A stretch of 50,397 nucleotides of DNA from Metasolibacillus sp. (GTDB taxonomy: Bacteria > Bacillota > Bacilli > Bacillales_A > Planococcaceae). Shown piece by piece: positions 25,494 through 35,185 of the stretch. The notes beneath the pieces were generated by a model. That model saw only the letters and a list, made by a program, of their open reading frames with translations. It did not search any database and had not been told where the DNA came from. Position 1 is the first letter of the stretch. Each line of letters opens with the position of its first letter. The stretch covers positions 1 to 50,397 of the forward strand of contig NZ_JAMBIZ010000029.1 of NCBI RefSeq assembly GCF_025291715.1, in the 5' to 3' direction. Both the position numbers and the translations under genes were made by a program.

Positions 25494-26639
25494 ATGAATT
25501 TTAAACAACAGTTAATAGAATGGCGACACCATTTACACAAGTATCCAGAAACAGCCTTTGAAGAGGTGAAAACAGCTACCTATGTAGCACAGGAGCTTCG
25601 CAAAATGGGGTTAGAGGTGCATGAAAATATTGGCGGAACGGGTGTTGTCGCTAATTTAACAGTTGGCGATGGAAAAAGAGCGATTGGCATACGTGCGGAT
25701 ATGGATGCTTTAAATTTACATGAGGTGAAGGAGCTGGCATACCGCTCTATACATCAAGGGAAAATGCATGCATGTGGACATGATGGACATATGACAACTG
25801 TATTAGGCGCAGCAAAATTGCTATCGACAGAGAAGAGCTTTAATGGCACTGTCCGCTTTATTTTTCAGCCTGCGGAGGAAATTGGCAAAGGAGCAGAGGC
25901 GATGATGGCAGATGAGTTATTTGAGCGTTTTCCAATCGATGAAATTTATGGCTTGCACAATATGCCAGGGCTGCCAGCAGGCACGATTCAAACGCGACCA
26001 GGTCCAATTATGGCGAGTGAGGATAATTTTGTTATTCGCATTAAAGGGAAGGGCTCACACGCATCGAGTCCACATATGGGCATTGACCCACTAGTCATTG
26101 CCGCAGAAATTATTTTAGCACTGCAAACGATTGTAGCACGCAATATCAATCCAAACGATACGGCGGTTGTTTCTTGTACAGAGATTCATACAGATGGCAT
26201 TCGCAATGCGATTCCTTCTAATGTAGAAATTAAAGGTGATACGAGAAGCTTTACACCAGAAGTGCAGGCAATGCTTGAAAGTCGCATGAGAAGCATTTGT
26301 GAAGGGATTTGTGCTGTGCATGGTGCTGAATGTGATTTCGAATATACGCATGAATTTTCACCAACAATCAATGAGCAACGCTGTACAGCAGTAGCAATTG
26401 AAGCAGCAAAAAAAATTGTCGGAACAGACAAAGTAAATGAAAGCTGTGAGCGATTTATGGCATCAGAGGACTTCGGCAAGTTTTTAGAGAAAATCCCTGG
26501 CTGCTTCGTGTTTTTAGGCAGTAAAGTTGAAAATGAGGAAATCATTCCATTACATAATGCGCATTATGACTATAACGATGACGTATTGGAAACGGGCGCA
26601 GCATTTTTCGCTGAAATTGTAAGGAGGCAGCTACAATGA
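25494..26639 (+). CDS. M20D amidohydrolase (N-acyl-amino-acid hydrolase)
   Basis: The 381-residue protein is of the hippurate / N-acetyl-L-amino-acid hydrolase type. The start (LIEWRHHLHKYPETAFEEVK) and metal site HACGHDGHM (92-100, with C94 and H96) are typical, as are FQPAEEIGKGAEAM and YGLHNMPGLPAG. It has the usual lid/dimerisation domain (KGKGSHASSPHMGIDPLVIA). The gene starts 14 bases after the preceding stop with AAAGGAGG, and its stop overlaps dpaL (ATGA). It likely removes an acyl group from an amino-acid substrate before the lyase acts. Confidence 0.9.
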   Translation: MNFKQQLIEWRHHLHKYPETAFEEVKTATYVAQELRKMGLEVHENIGGTGVVANLTVGDGKRAIGIRADMDALNLHEVKELAYRSIHQGKMHACGHDGHMTTVLGAAKLLSTEKSFNGTVRFIFQPAEEIGKGAEAMMADELFERFPIDEIYGLHNMPGLPAGTIQTRPGPIMASEDNFVIRIKGKGSHASSPHMGIDPLVIAAEIILALQTIVARNINPNDTAVVSCTEIHTDGIRNAIPSNVEIKGDTRSFTPEVQAMLESRMRSICEGICAVHGAECDFEYTHEFSPTINEQRCTAVAIEAAKKIVGTDKVNESCERFMASEDFGKFLEKIPGCFVFLGSKVENEEIIPLHNAHYDYNDDVLETGAAFFAEIVRRQLQ

Positions 26640-27829
26640 AATTAATAAAATATGAGCGTCAACAAAATCCGAGCACAAGCGTGGAGTTTTTAGGATTAAA
26701 GGAAGCACAAAAAGTGCAAGCATTCCATCAAAGCTTTCCACAATATGAGCCAACGCCTTTAGCAATGTTAGATCAACTAGCGAAAGAATTGTATGTCAGC
26801 AAGCTTTTTATCAAAGATGAGTCCTATCGATTTGACTTAAATGCCTTTAAAGCATTAGGTGGCTCTTATGCTATTGGACAATATTTAGCTAAAAAATTAA
26901 ATATAGAGCCAACTGAATTAACATACGACAAATTAGTTTCACCAGAAGTAAAGGCACAATTAGGTGAGCTAACATTTATTACAGCAACAGATGGCAATCA
27001 TGGGCGAGGGGTAGCATGGACGGCGAAGCAGTTACAGCAAAAATCAGTTGTCTATATGCCGAAGGGCTCTTCTCAGGAAAGGCTGAACCATATTAAAGCA
27101 TTAGGGGCAGATGCCTCTATTACAGACTTGAACTATGATGATACAGTTCGTTTAGCAGCTGAGCATGCAGAGCAAAATAATTGGGTTTTAGTGCAGGATA
27201 CAGCGTGGGAAAACTATGAGGAAATTCCAAGGCATATTATGCAAGGTTATATGACGATGGTTGTAGAGGCATATGAGCAGCTAAAAGAATTAGGTGAAAA
27301 GCCAACACATATTTTCATTCAAGCAGGTGTTGGCTCAATGGCAGCTGCAGTTCAAGGCTTCTTTGCAGACGTCTATGGTGAAGATCGCCCAATAACAGTT
27401 ATTGTTGAACCAGATAAGGCGGATTGCTTATTTAAAACAGCTAAAGCAAATGATGGTCAGCTACATTATGTAAAAGGCGATATGGATACGATTATGGCAG
27501 GGCTTGCCTGTGGAGAGCCAAGTACATTAGGCTGGGCAATTTTAAAGGATTATGCGGATGCCTTTCTTTCCTGTTCTGACAATATTGCTGCGCAAGGGAT
27601 GAGGGTTTTAGCTGCGCCGATGAAGGGTGACATACAAGTGATTTCAGGTGAATCGGGAGCTGTTGGCGTAGGTGCTGCTAGTGAAATATTGAGAAGAAGT
27701 GAGTATGCACATTTAAAAGAGCAATTAATGATTAACGAAGCTTCCAAAATATTATTTTTCAGTACAGAAGGTGATACGGACGCAGCGCATTTTAAAAAGG
27801 TTGTATGGGATGGAGCATACTCCATATAA
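26636..27829 (+). CDS. dpaL: Diaminopropionate ammonia-lyase
   Basis: The 397-residue PLP enzyme of fold type II converts 2,3-diaminopropionate to pyruvate and two ammonia. The PLP Schiff-base Lys is K72 in FDLNAFKALGGSYA; other family blocks are TATDGNHGRGVAWTAKQL, GSSQERLNHIKALGA, DTAWENYEEIPRHIMQGY and the glycine-rich phosphate loop QAGVGSMAAAV. The length is normal. The ATG overlaps the previous stop (ATGA). With the two upstream hydrolases it forms a pathway that would free and then degrade diaminopropionate as a nitrogen and carbon source, similar in logic to the E. coli ygeXY region. Confidence 0.93.
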   Translation: MKLIKYERQQNPSTSVEFLGLKEAQKVQAFHQSFPQYEPTPLAMLDQLAKELYVSKLFIKDESYRFDLNAFKALGGSYAIGQYLAKKLNIEPTELTYDKLVSPEVKAQLGELTFITATDGNHGRGVAWTAKQLQQKSVVYMPKGSSQERLNHIKALGADASITDLNYDDTVRLAAEHAEQNNWVLVQDTAWENYEEIPRHIMQGYMTMVVEAYEQLKELGEKPTHIFIQAGVGSMAAAVQGFFADVYGEDRPITVIVEPDKADCLFKTAKANDGQLHYVKGDMDTIMAGLACGEPSTLGWAILKDYADAFLSCSDNIAAQGMRVLAAPMKGDIQVISGESGAVGVGAASEILRRSEYAHLKEQLMINEASKILFFSTEGDTDAAHFKKVVWDGAYSI

Positions 27830-27837
27830 TATAAAGC

Positions 27838-27865
27838 AAAAATCCGAATTATCGTTCGGATTTTT
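27838..27865 (+). terminator. Terminator after dpaL
   Basis: AAAAATCCGAA and TTCGGATTTTT form a perfect stem with a 6-base loop, starting 9 bases after the stop codon. The T-run is part of the stem and continues with TTTC. Confidence 0.88.
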
Positions 27866-27950
27866 CTTTCGTTAAAAAAAGATACTTCCAAAATACATCT
27901 TTTTTATAGTATGATTGTCTCATATGGGAATTTGAAAAGGGGAATTTACT

Positions 27951-29663
27951 ATGAAGCTAAGAAAATCACTAACTTTTCAACTTGGGACAATTATCGCTAG
28001 TATTTTAGTCGTGATGTTGGGGATTAGTTCATTTGCGACATATATCACAGCTTATAAGAAAATATATGAGGCTGCAGGAATAGAAGCATATGGCTGTGCA
28101 AATATTACGACAGGCTTAATTGCAGCGGCTGATATTGAGCAGGCTCTAGCAGGAAATGATGCGAAGAAGCAAGAAATAAGCGATGCGCTTAATTGGACAA
28201 TTGCACATAAAGATATTTTTCAAACGCAATATATTTTAACGCTTGATGGGTCATTGCTAGCACTTGATCAGCATCTTGCGCAAGCAGGCTTTACTATTGG
28301 TGAGTCATTCCATATGGATGAAAAAGCTGTAAGCGCTTTATTAGAGCATAAGCATCCAACGTATTCTGAAATTTATGAATTTGGCGGAATGGAGCGCCTA
28401 TCAGGCTATGCACCTATTTTTAAAGACCATGACCCAACGCAAGAAATTATTGCGATTAGTGTCATTGATTTTGATGCAAACATTGTCAAAGAACGCACAT
28501 GGGATGTTGTGCGTAATGGTATTTTAATTAGCATTTTCCCGATGTTTTTAGCTTCGGTTATTACAGGCTTCTTAATTCGCCGTAAAGTGAAGCCAATCAG
28601 CGTATTAATTCAGCAGGCGAAGGAAATTGCAAATGGCAATTTAGCTGTTGAAAAAACATCCATTAAAAATCACGATGAAGTGGGCGACTTAGCTTTAACT
28701 TTAAATCAAATGACAGATAATTTACAAAGCATGATTTTAACAATGCGACAAACGGCATATACACTATCGAATAATGCAGAGAAATCGGCAAAAACTTTGG
28801 ATAGCATGACGCATACGATGCAAGGTGTTGCCAATCATATTAGTGAGGTCACAGGCTCGATTACTGGTGGCATGCATCATGCAGAAAAAGCGAGCGATGC
28901 GCTGGTTGATTTAGCAAAGGAACTACAAACGATGAAAGTAAAGGCCGACCATACTGTAGAAAATTCGCATACTACATTGCAAATTGCGCGAGATGGAGAG
29001 CAGCGCGCATTAGATATTAACAATGATATCGCCTTGATTCAAAAAGGCTCTGATGAAGTAAGTCAAACAGTTGAAAATTTAGTTGCCTCTGCAACAAAAA
29101 TTCAAGCGATTACGACAACGATTACTGAAATTGCAGCACAAACGAATTTATTAGCGCTCAACGCATCAATTGAATCAGCACGCGCTGGTGAGCATGGTAA
29201 AGGCTTTGCTGTTGTCGCTGAGGAAGTAAGAAAGCTAGCTGAACAATCGAATCGTGAAGTATCGCAGGTTGAAGCATTAGTACAGGACATTATGGTAAAT
29301 ATTGAGCATGTTATTGCATCATCCAAGGACAACACGAAATATATTGAGCAAGGTACAGAAACCGTCAAGCTTACAACCGAATCTTTACACGCCATTTCGC
29401 AGGCTGTAACAGAAACGGTTGAAGAGATTATCGAAATGTCCTCAATAATGACAGCGGAGGCAGAAAAATCACAGCATGTCGTGCAAATGATTCAGCACTT
29501 AACGGCCAATATAGCTGAAATTGAAGCAACGATGAACAACTTAACAAATGCTGCACAGCAAACGACAGACAGCATCGACGAAGTAGCACAAAGCTCAAAT
29601 GAAACAAACGAAATGGCGCAAGCGCTAAATGAGCATGTAAAGGCATTTACGTTGAAATCATAA
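27951..29663 (+). CDS. Methyl-accepting chemotaxis protein (membrane)
   Basis: The 570-residue chemoreceptor has TM1 (about 9-30), an extracellular sensor of about 150 residues resembling a single Cache domain, TM2 (about 188-207), a HAMP domain ([20 protein letters not shown] onward) and a long signalling helix. The CheA/CheW-binding tip is highly conserved ([20 protein letters not shown], then [20 protein letters not shown]). The ligand is unknown. Its position directly after the diaminopropionate operon might indicate sensing of a related amino acid, but it has its own ribosome-binding site (AAGGGG) and follows a terminator. Confidence 0.93.
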   Translation: MKLRKSLTFQLGTIIASILVVMLGISSFATYITAYKKIYEAAGIEAYGCANITTGLIAAADIEQALAGNDAKKQEISDALNWTIAHKDIFQTQYILTLDGSLLALDQHLAQAGFTIGESFHMDEKAVSALLEHKHPTYSEIYEFGGMERLSGYAPIFKDHDPTQEIIAISVIDFDANIVKERTWDVVRNGILISIFPMFLASVITGFLIRRKVKPISVLIQQAKEIANGNLAVEKTSIKNHDEVGDLALTLNQMTDNLQSMILTMRQTAYTLSNNAEKSAKTLDSMTHTMQGVANHISEVTGSITGGMHHAEKASDALVDLAKELQTMKVKADHTVENSHTTLQIARDGEQRALDINNDIALIQKGSDEVSQTVENLVASATKIQAITTTITEIAAQTNLLALNASIESARAGEHGKGFAVVAEEVRKLAEQSNREVSQVEALVQDIMVNIEHVIASSKDNTKYIEQGTETVKLTTESLHAISQAVTETVEEIIEMSSIMTAEAEKSQHVVQMIQHLTANIAEIEATMNNLTNAAQQTTDSIDEVAQSSNETNEMAQALNEHVKAFTLKS

Positions 29664-29689
29664 AGTAAATCCAACTATAGGAGGTAACT

Positions 29690-29902
29690 ATGGCAGACAT
29701 TAAATACGAAATTATTGAGCATATCGGTGTACTTTCACAATCACCAAAAGGCTGGAAAAAGGAATTAAATCGTATTAGCTGGAATGGCAATGCACCAAAA
29801 TATGATATTCGTGAATGGGCACCAGAACATGAGAAAATGGGAAAAGGGATTACGTTGTCGGAGGAAGAAGTACAGATTTTAAAGGAATTGTTAGCTAAAT
29901 AG
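29690..29902 (+). CDS. YdbC/PC4-like ssDNA-binding protein
   Basis: The 70-residue protein matches the YdbC group of the PC4 coactivator fold: IKYEIIEHIGVLSQSPKGWK, ELNRISWNGNAPKYDIREWA and GKGITLSEEEVQILKELL. Members bind single-stranded DNA; the Lactococcus YdbC homologue does so as a dimer. The gene is 26 bases after the chemoreceptor, with TAGGAGG, and ends at a strong terminator. Confidence 0.92.
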   Translation: MADIKYEIIEHIGVLSQSPKGWKKELNRISWNGNAPKYDIREWAPEHEKMGKGITLSEEEVQILKELLAK

Positions 29903-29911
29903 TTTATGATA

Positions 29912-29943
29912 AAAGCCACCTCTTTTTTAGAGGTGGTTTTATT
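29912..29943 (+). terminator. Terminator after the YdbC-like gene
   Basis: AAGCCACCTCT and AGAGGTGGTTTT form a strong stem with a T-rich loop, 10 bases after the stop codon. Confidence 0.88.
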
Positions 29944-30033
29944 ATCAACGAAAAGCAATTACAAGCTTTCTTTAAGTTTCCAAATCTAATAATTTACTCT
30001 ATTAAACCCATATTTTGAATTCGAGATATTATC

Positions 30034-30062
30034 TTGTGGAAAGTAATTTGAAATGCTACACT
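30034..30062 (+). promoter_or_regulatory. Sigma-A promoter of the nucleotidase gene
   Basis: TTGTGG (30034-30039) and TACACT (30057-30062) are 17 bases apart, 48 bases before the ATG of the secreted nucleotidase. Match quality is moderate. Confidence 0.4.
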
Positions 30063-30109
30063 AGTTAAATAAATTTAAAGATTCAGAATGAAAAGGAGAG
30101 ATTTAAGAA

Positions 30110-32350
30110 ATGGGGAAAATTAATAAGAGTATAGCGATGCTTAGTATTGCTGTCTTAATTTTTGCTACAAGTATTTTCTTTACACAATCAACCGCTAGTG
30201 CACAAGAAGACAAGGATATACATATTACGCTTCTTGCAACATCGGACATTCACGGGCGCTCTATGCCTTGGGATTATGCAACAGATGGAGAGAATTTAAC
30301 GGGGAGCTTGACACAGCTATACACAATTATTAAAAAAGTTCGTCAAGAAAACCCAAATACAATTTTATTGGAAAATGGCGATTTAATACAAGATAATTCT
30401 GCTGAATTATTTAATGACCAACCGCAATCTCCAATGATGGTTGCAGCAAATGAAATGGGCTATGAAGCTTGGACATATGGCAATCATGAGTTTAATTTCG
30501 GCTTGGATGTATTAGATAAAGTTTCTAGCCAATTTAATGGCGAGCGCCTTGCAGGAAATGTTTATAAGGAAAATGGAGAACGTTATTTACCGGCCTATAC
30601 AATTATTGAACGTGAAGGCGTGAAAATCGGTGTAATTGGAATGGTTACACCATTAATTACAGAGTATGAAAAAGGTACAAATCATTTAGATGGATTAGTT
30701 GTAAAAAATCCAGTAGATGAAACGAAAAAAGCAGTGAAAGAATTAGAAGGCAAAGTAGATGTGATGATTGGTCTTATGCATATGGGCTTGGAAAATGAAA
30801 ACGGTGTTCCAGGAACAGGTGTTAAAGAAATGGCGAATGCTGTGCCAGAGCTTGCTGCTATTTTTGCAGGACACAACCATGTATTGATTAATAAAGAAGA
30901 AGTGAACGGCGTTGTTATCACAGAGCCTAATCGATATGGAACGCATATTTCACGTATTGATTTAACGTTTACACGTGAAGGTGAGCAGCTAACATTAAAA
31001 GAAAAGGATGCATCGACAATTCCTGTAAAAAACGATGATGGTACATTTGTTGAGTCAGACAAGGGATTAGAAGAAATCTTAAAGCCTTATCATGAATTTG
31101 CACGTGCAGATGCAAATGTTGAAGTAGCTCAACTAAAAGGAACAGATCTTGTGCCTGATAATGAAATCAAAGGTATTCCTTCTGTACACATTCAAGAAAC
31201 GCCTTTATCAGATTTCTTCCATGAAGTAATGCTTCATTACAGTAAGGCAGATGTGGTTGCACATCAAATTGATAATGATAAAGCGTCATTGGATGTAGGA
31301 CCGATTAAGAAAAAGGATATCGCTTATAATTATCAATTTGCTGGTGGAGAAGTATCTGTTTATGAAGTAACAGGTCAAGATTTAAAGGATTATATGGAAT
31401 GGGCTGTTGGTTATTTCAATAGCACACGCGATGGAGATGTAACGGTTAGCTTTGATAAAACGCGACGTGCATCTAAATATAGCACAAATGACTATTTCGG
31501 TAATGTTCAGTATGATATTGATTTAACAGAGCTAGCAGGCAACAGAATCAAAAATCTTCGCAAATTAGATGGCACACCAATTAAGATGGAAGACAATTTA
31601 ACACTTGGTATGAATGCATACCGAATGGACTTCCTTGTATCTAAAGGTCAAGCACTTGAAGGGCGCAAATTTAATATGATTTGGTCTTCGAAAGAGGAAA
31701 GTGCTTATGGGGAAACAGGTGGTACAATTCGTAATTTAGCGATTCGCTATTTGAAAGAAGAAATGAACGGTGTCTATGAGCCTGTTATTAAGGATAACTG
31801 GAAAATTATCGGCGTTGATACAACATCGCCTGCTCGTGCGGCAGTTGTTGAGCTAATCAATAAAGATATTTTAACAGTACCAACATCAGAGGATGGCAAA
31901 TATACAAATATCGCTTCGATTAATATTAAAGATGCGATTACAGCAGAAGAAATTGCAACATTAGCAACAAAAGCTGGTGTAGATGCAGATCAATTCAAGA
32001 ATGTAAAAACGACAGGTGAGTTTTATCAGCAGCTTGTAAAAGCAATGAATGCACCTACAGCTGAGCCAGAAAAAGAGGCAGAGAAGCCTGTAGAAAAGCC
32101 AGCACCAGAAAAGCAACAGCCTGAAAAATCAAAGCCTACTGTAACACAGCCAAAATCAACTAAAGGTATTGTGACAGCTTATCACTTAAACGTTCGTTCA
32201 AATCCATCGAACACAGGAAAAGTATATGGAACGATTGCAAAAAATACAGAAATTACGATTTTAGGTAATGAAAAAGGCTGGTACAAAATTTCTTATAAAG
32301 GTAAAACAGCCTACGTTTATAGCAAATATGTAAAGGTTAAAAGCAAGTAG
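30110..32350 (+). CDS. Secreted 5'-nucleotidase / cyclic phosphodiesterase with SH3 domain
   Basis: The 746-residue exported enzyme of the UshA/YfkN type releases phosphate from extracellular nucleotides. A signal peptide (about 1-31) ends at STASAQE. The metallophosphatase domain shows ATSDIHGR, LENGDLIQDN, YGNHEFNFGLDVL, LMHMGLENE and FAGHNHV. The 5'-nucleotidase C-terminal domain follows (about 340-560), then a linker rich in Pro, Glu and Lys (about 645-685). A bacterial SH3 domain ends the protein (GIVTAYHLNVRSNPSNTGKV onward) and should bind the cell wall. No LPxTG is present. It is monocistronic between terminators. Confidence 0.92.
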   Translation: MGKINKSIAMLSIAVLIFATSIFFTQSTASAQEDKDIHITLLATSDIHGRSMPWDYATDGENLTGSLTQLYTIIKKVRQENPNTILLENGDLIQDNSAELFNDQPQSPMMVAANEMGYEAWTYGNHEFNFGLDVLDKVSSQFNGERLAGNVYKENGERYLPAYTIIEREGVKIGVIGMVTPLITEYEKGTNHLDGLVVKNPVDETKKAVKELEGKVDVMIGLMHMGLENENGVPGTGVKEMANAVPELAAIFAGHNHVLINKEEVNGVVITEPNRYGTHISRIDLTFTREGEQLTLKEKDASTIPVKNDDGTFVESDKGLEEILKPYHEFARADANVEVAQLKGTDLVPDNEIKGIPSVHIQETPLSDFFHEVMLHYSKADVVAHQIDNDKASLDVGPIKKKDIAYNYQFAGGEVSVYEVTGQDLKDYMEWAVGYFNSTRDGDVTVSFDKTRRASKYSTNDYFGNVQYDIDLTELAGNRIKNLRKLDGTPIKMEDNLTLGMNAYRMDFLVSKGQALEGRKFNMIWSSKEESAYGETGGTIRNLAIRYLKEEMNGVYEPVIKDNWKIIGVDTTSPARAAVVELINKDILTVPTSEDGKYTNIASINIKDAITAEEIATLATKAGVDADQFKNVKTTGEFYQQLVKAMNAPTAEPEKEAEKPVEKPAPEKQQPEKSKPTVTQPKSTKGIVTAYHLNVRSNPSNTGKVYGTIAKNTEITILGNEKGWYKISYKGKTAYVYSKYVKVKSK

Positions 32351-32356
32351 TATAGG

Positions 32357-32395
32357 GAGAAGCAGCCAATGATGAAATTGGTTGCTTCTTTCTTT
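32357..32395 (+). terminator. Terminator after the nucleotidase
   Basis: GAAGCAGCCAAT and ATTGGTTGCTTC pair with one G-T wobble around a 6-base loop, followed by TTTCTTT, 9 bases after the stop codon. Confidence 0.85.
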
Positions 32396-32476
32396 ATAGA
32401 TAATTGTATATTCCAGCCGACGTTTCAAAAGTCATTTTCCAGCTTATCCTTTATAATAATAAAAAGAGGTGATACG

Positions 32477-33796
32477 ATGCTTAGTGAACTCAGCAATTTA
32501 ATCATATTTGCGACTGTTTGCTTAATTGCTGCTCTGTTATTTATCTTTTCATTAAAATCATATTTAATGCAAGTAAATGTGCGACGCCATTTAAAGAAGG
32601 AGTTACGGCTGAATCGTGCAGAGATTAGGCAGACGAAGGGCAATAAGGCGCAGCGCTTTGAGGCGTATAAGCGTGTCTACAATAATGCGGTTTATAATGG
32701 GCGTCGTTTTAGAACAAGGCGCAAGCAGAGGAAGTATGAGCAACGTCTAAACGATGAACTGAATTTAATGGTTAAAAATCCATTGACAGCACTTTTCTCA
32801 TGGTTAAAGTCAGTCGTGTTCGGCACGGCGACAGTTACTTTACTGCTTTCTAGCCTATTGTTTGGCTCAATTGCTGTAGATGAATTTAGGGCATCCTCTT
32901 TAACATTGCCAACAGTAAATCCGCAAATTGCGTTGAAGCTAGATAGCGATTTTAATTTTGATTTGGAGCAGCAGGTCAATCAATTGTTGAATATGTTTAC
33001 GGAGAAGCCTTCAAGCTTTAATGTTGAGAAGGTTGCAACAGCCAATATTGCACCTGTTTATAAGGAGAGCGATTACCCAGCAGCAGTTACGAACGGAGAG
33101 CAGCTTGGACAGGCGATGGCCTACCATATGGGGCAATTTGAAAGCGATTTTATGATTGAATATTACGGCGATGCAACTGATTTGCAGCAAATCGTCAATG
33201 CTGCGATGAATTGGCTAGAGGGGCATGAGCCTTATTTATCGCGTTTACGTAGAGAGCTATCTTGGCAAGCGACAGATTATCGCAACGGATACGTGGAGTT
33301 TAAAATTGAAGTAACATACGATATGACAGCAGAGCAAAATGCACTTGTCAAAGGGATAGTGAAACAAATTGTTAGTGCAATGCCTAGTGATTTATCCAAT
33401 GTAGATAAGGTGAAATATGTAAATGATTATATTGTAACGAATACAAAATACAATTTGAATAGCCAGGAAAGCCCATATACACCGTATTCAATTTTAGTGA
33501 ATGGTGAAGGTGTATGCGAAGGCTATGCGTTAACGGCTTTGCTTTTATTAGAGGAGCTAAATATAGAGACAAAATATATTTCTGGTGAGGTCACTTCTGG
33601 CGAGCTACATGCCTGGAATTTAGTGAAGCTGGATGATGAGTGGTATCACTTAGATGTAACATGGAATGACCCTGTTCCAGACCAAGGCAGCAAGGTGTTT
33701 TACAATTATTTTCTAATTTCAGATGAGCAAATTTCAAAGGACCATTTTTGGGATACCGCGAAATACCCTACTACTGCAAGTGAGGGCTATATGTAA
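32477..33796 (+). CDS. Membrane-anchored transglutaminase-like protein
   Basis: The 439-residue protein has an N-terminal membrane segment (about 9-27), a very basic cytoplasmic stretch (about 38-90, RRHLKKELRLNRAEIRQTKG), a second membrane segment (about 108-130) and an external C-terminal domain. That domain carries a transglutaminase-like Cys-His-Asp triad: C347 in NGEGVCEGYA, H378 in ELHAWNLV and D393 in WYHLDVTWNDP. Such proteins act as peptidases or cross-linkers at the cell surface; the substrate is unknown. ATG 32477 is preferred as AAGAGGTGA lies just upstream. It ends in a terminator. Confidence 0.85.
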   Translation: MLSELSNLIIFATVCLIAALLFIFSLKSYLMQVNVRRHLKKELRLNRAEIRQTKGNKAQRFEAYKRVYNNAVYNGRRFRTRRKQRKYEQRLNDELNLMVKNPLTALFSWLKSVVFGTATVTLLLSSLLFGSIAVDEFRASSLTLPTVNPQIALKLDSDFNFDLEQQVNQLLNMFTEKPSSFNVEKVATANIAPVYKESDYPAAVTNGEQLGQAMAYHMGQFESDFMIEYYGDATDLQQIVNAAMNWLEGHEPYLSRLRRELSWQATDYRNGYVEFKIEVTYDMTAEQNALVKGIVKQIVSAMPSDLSNVDKVKYVNDYIVTNTKYNLNSQESPYTPYSILVNGEGVCEGYALTALLLLEELNIETKYISGEVTSGELHAWNLVKLDDEWYHLDVTWNDPVPDQGSKVFYNYFLISDEQISKDHFWDTAKYPTTASEGYM

Positions 33797-33830
33797 AAGG
33801 AATGCTATATAAAAAGCATTCCTTTTATTT
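33795..33830 (+). terminator. Terminator overlapping the transglutaminase-like stop codon
   Basis: AAAAGGAATGCT (33795-33806) and AGCATTCCTTTT (33815-33826) form a perfect 12-base stem beginning inside the TAA stop codon. Confidence 0.88.
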
Positions 33831-33849
33831 GTGGATAAACTAGGGTATT

Positions 33850-34009
33850 CGCAAATAAAGTGAGCAAGTCGCAAATAAATCAGGGAAAGCGCAAATAAAC
33901 TGGGAAAGTCGCAAATATATCTGAGAAAACGCAAATAAAGTGAGAAAGTCGCAAATAAATCAGAGAAAGCGCAAATAAATTAGAGAAAATACAAATAAAC
34001 CATAGAAAG
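33850..34009. repeat. Tandem array of eight 20-bp units
   Basis: Eight direct units of exactly 20 bases start at 33850, 33870, 33890, 33910, 33930, 33950, 33970 and 33990. The first half is nearly constant (CGCAAATAAA) and the second half varies around TCAGAGAAAG. Units 1 and 5, and 2 and 6, are the most alike, which suggests an 80-base duplication within the array. The last unit has a changed start (TACAAATAAA) and a decayed ninth begins at 34010. It is non-coding and lies between a terminator and the next gene. There are no spacers, so it is not CRISPR. Confidence 0.9.
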
Positions 34010-34091
34010 CACAAAAAGTAAGGTATCATCGTATACTTCAAATAGGCTGCAACGAAAAAGAATTTTCGCTAATAAGAAAAGGAGGAAAGCC

Positions 34092-34730
34092 TTGCTGAAT
34101 GTAATCGGTGAAGCATTTTTTAAACAATATATTGACCGAGAGTATCATATAAAGGGAATCAAGTGGTATGTATGGGTATGTTCGCTTAGTCTTATTGCCC
34201 TGATGATGTTTTTTATACTTTATGCATATCCAAACACGCAAAAGTTTAGATGTATTGTTGGTGGAGTAGTGTGTGGTGTAGCATCAGTTATTTATTTTAA
34301 GCATGAAAAAAATAAAAACACATATGCTCAGCTAGGTGATGAGAAAGCAACATTTCAAAAAAATATTCAGTTAATAAAAAAAATATTAATAGAAAATCAT
34401 ATACTCAGACTTGAGCAGCTAAACATATTAATTAGCTTGGCAGATACTGAATTATCTGGCTTACGTTTAAGCGAAAAATTAAGGAAATGGCTGTATGGGA
34501 TTATTTCAGCGATTTTGATTCCAAGCACAACGTTTGTTTCAACGCTGATTGGCAATTATGAGCAAACAATTAATTATATATTGCAAGTTTTTTCACTGGT
34601 TTTAATGCTATTAGTTATTTATCAACCCATTAAATATTTATTGTATTGGTCACTTGATACAGAATTTAATCAAATGCTCGTACTGAAGCGTTATCTAGAA
34701 GATGTGAAGATGATGGATTATGTGAGATGA
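34092..34730 (+). CDS. Hypothetical multi-pass membrane protein
   Basis: I do not recognise the family. The 212-residue protein has two membrane segments near the N-terminus (WYVWVCSLSLIALMMFFILY and IVGGVVCGVASVIYF), a charged cytoplasmic helix (about 75-135), and two more segments (GIISAILIPSTTFVSTLIG and ILQVFSLVLMLLVIY). The start is TTG 34092, six bases after AGGAGG. It follows the tandem repeat array and appears monocistronic. Confidence 0.7.
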   Translation: MLNVIGEAFFKQYIDREYHIKGIKWYVWVCSLSLIALMMFFILYAYPNTQKFRCIVGGVVCGVASVIYFKHEKNKNTYAQLGDEKATFQKNIQLIKKILIENHILRLEQLNILISLADTELSGLRLSEKLRKWLYGIISAILIPSTTFVSTLIGNYEQTINYILQVFSLVLMLLVIYQPIKYLLYWSLDTEFNQMLVLKRYLEDVKMMDYVR

Positions 34731-34836
34731 TGCGAGAAATAACAGTCGGAAGTTGAATTAATTGTGGCATATGATGTCAACATACATATAGTAAGTGCAG
34801 AGGGCAAAACATGGCCCAGAATAGGAGTGATGAAAT

Positions 34837-35127
34837 ATGTATGGAAATTATCAGCCACATCCATCGCATATGTATCCACAGGGAACACAGCCAAATACTT
34901 GCAACAATGGGGGGCCAAATAATTTACAGCAACAAACGCTTGCAGCGATTGCACCAGTTGTTCATCATGGATTATGTGAAGCGCAGTATTTAGGATATCA
35001 GCATGCATTAACAGAAGCAGTAGCGATTGGCTATTTAATAGGGAAAGGCTATAGCTTTGAGGCAACATGGAAATTAGTTGAATCTTGGTGGAGAGCACCA
35101 GGAAGTCCTTTACCACAGCCATATTAA
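34837..35127 (+). CDS. Hypothetical small protein with Asn/Gln/Pro-rich N-terminus
   Basis: The 96-residue protein has a low-complexity N-terminal third rich in Asn, Gln, Pro, His and Gly (YGNYQPHPSHMYPQGTQPNT). A helical part (LAAIAPVVHHGLCEAQYLGY to AIGYLIGKGYSFEATWKLVE) follows, ending in a Pro-rich tail. The composition is reminiscent of spore-coat or exosporium-associated small proteins, but I cannot assign it. ATG 34837 follows AGGAGTGA. A terminator follows at 35141. Confidence 0.65.
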   Translation: MYGNYQPHPSHMYPQGTQPNTCNNGGPNNLQQQTLAAIAPVVHHGLCEAQYLGYQHALTEAVAIGYLIGKGYSFEATWKLVESWWRAPGSPLPQPY

Positions 35128-35140
35128 TAGAAATTTAACA

Positions 35141-35180
35141 GAGGGGCGTCTAGAAAGTTTACTTTCTAGACGTCTCTTTT
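35141..35180. terminator. Bidirectional terminator
   Basis: GGCGTCTAGAAAGT and ACTTTCTAGACGTC form a long stem with a two-base loop, followed by TCTTTT. It separates two convergent genes and should serve the small + strand gene. Confidence 0.8.
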
Positions 35181-35185
35181 CGCTC

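Noticed and set aside
33850-34009. Possible CRISPR array
   Set aside because: The units are contiguous 20-base repeats with no spacers and there are no cas genes.
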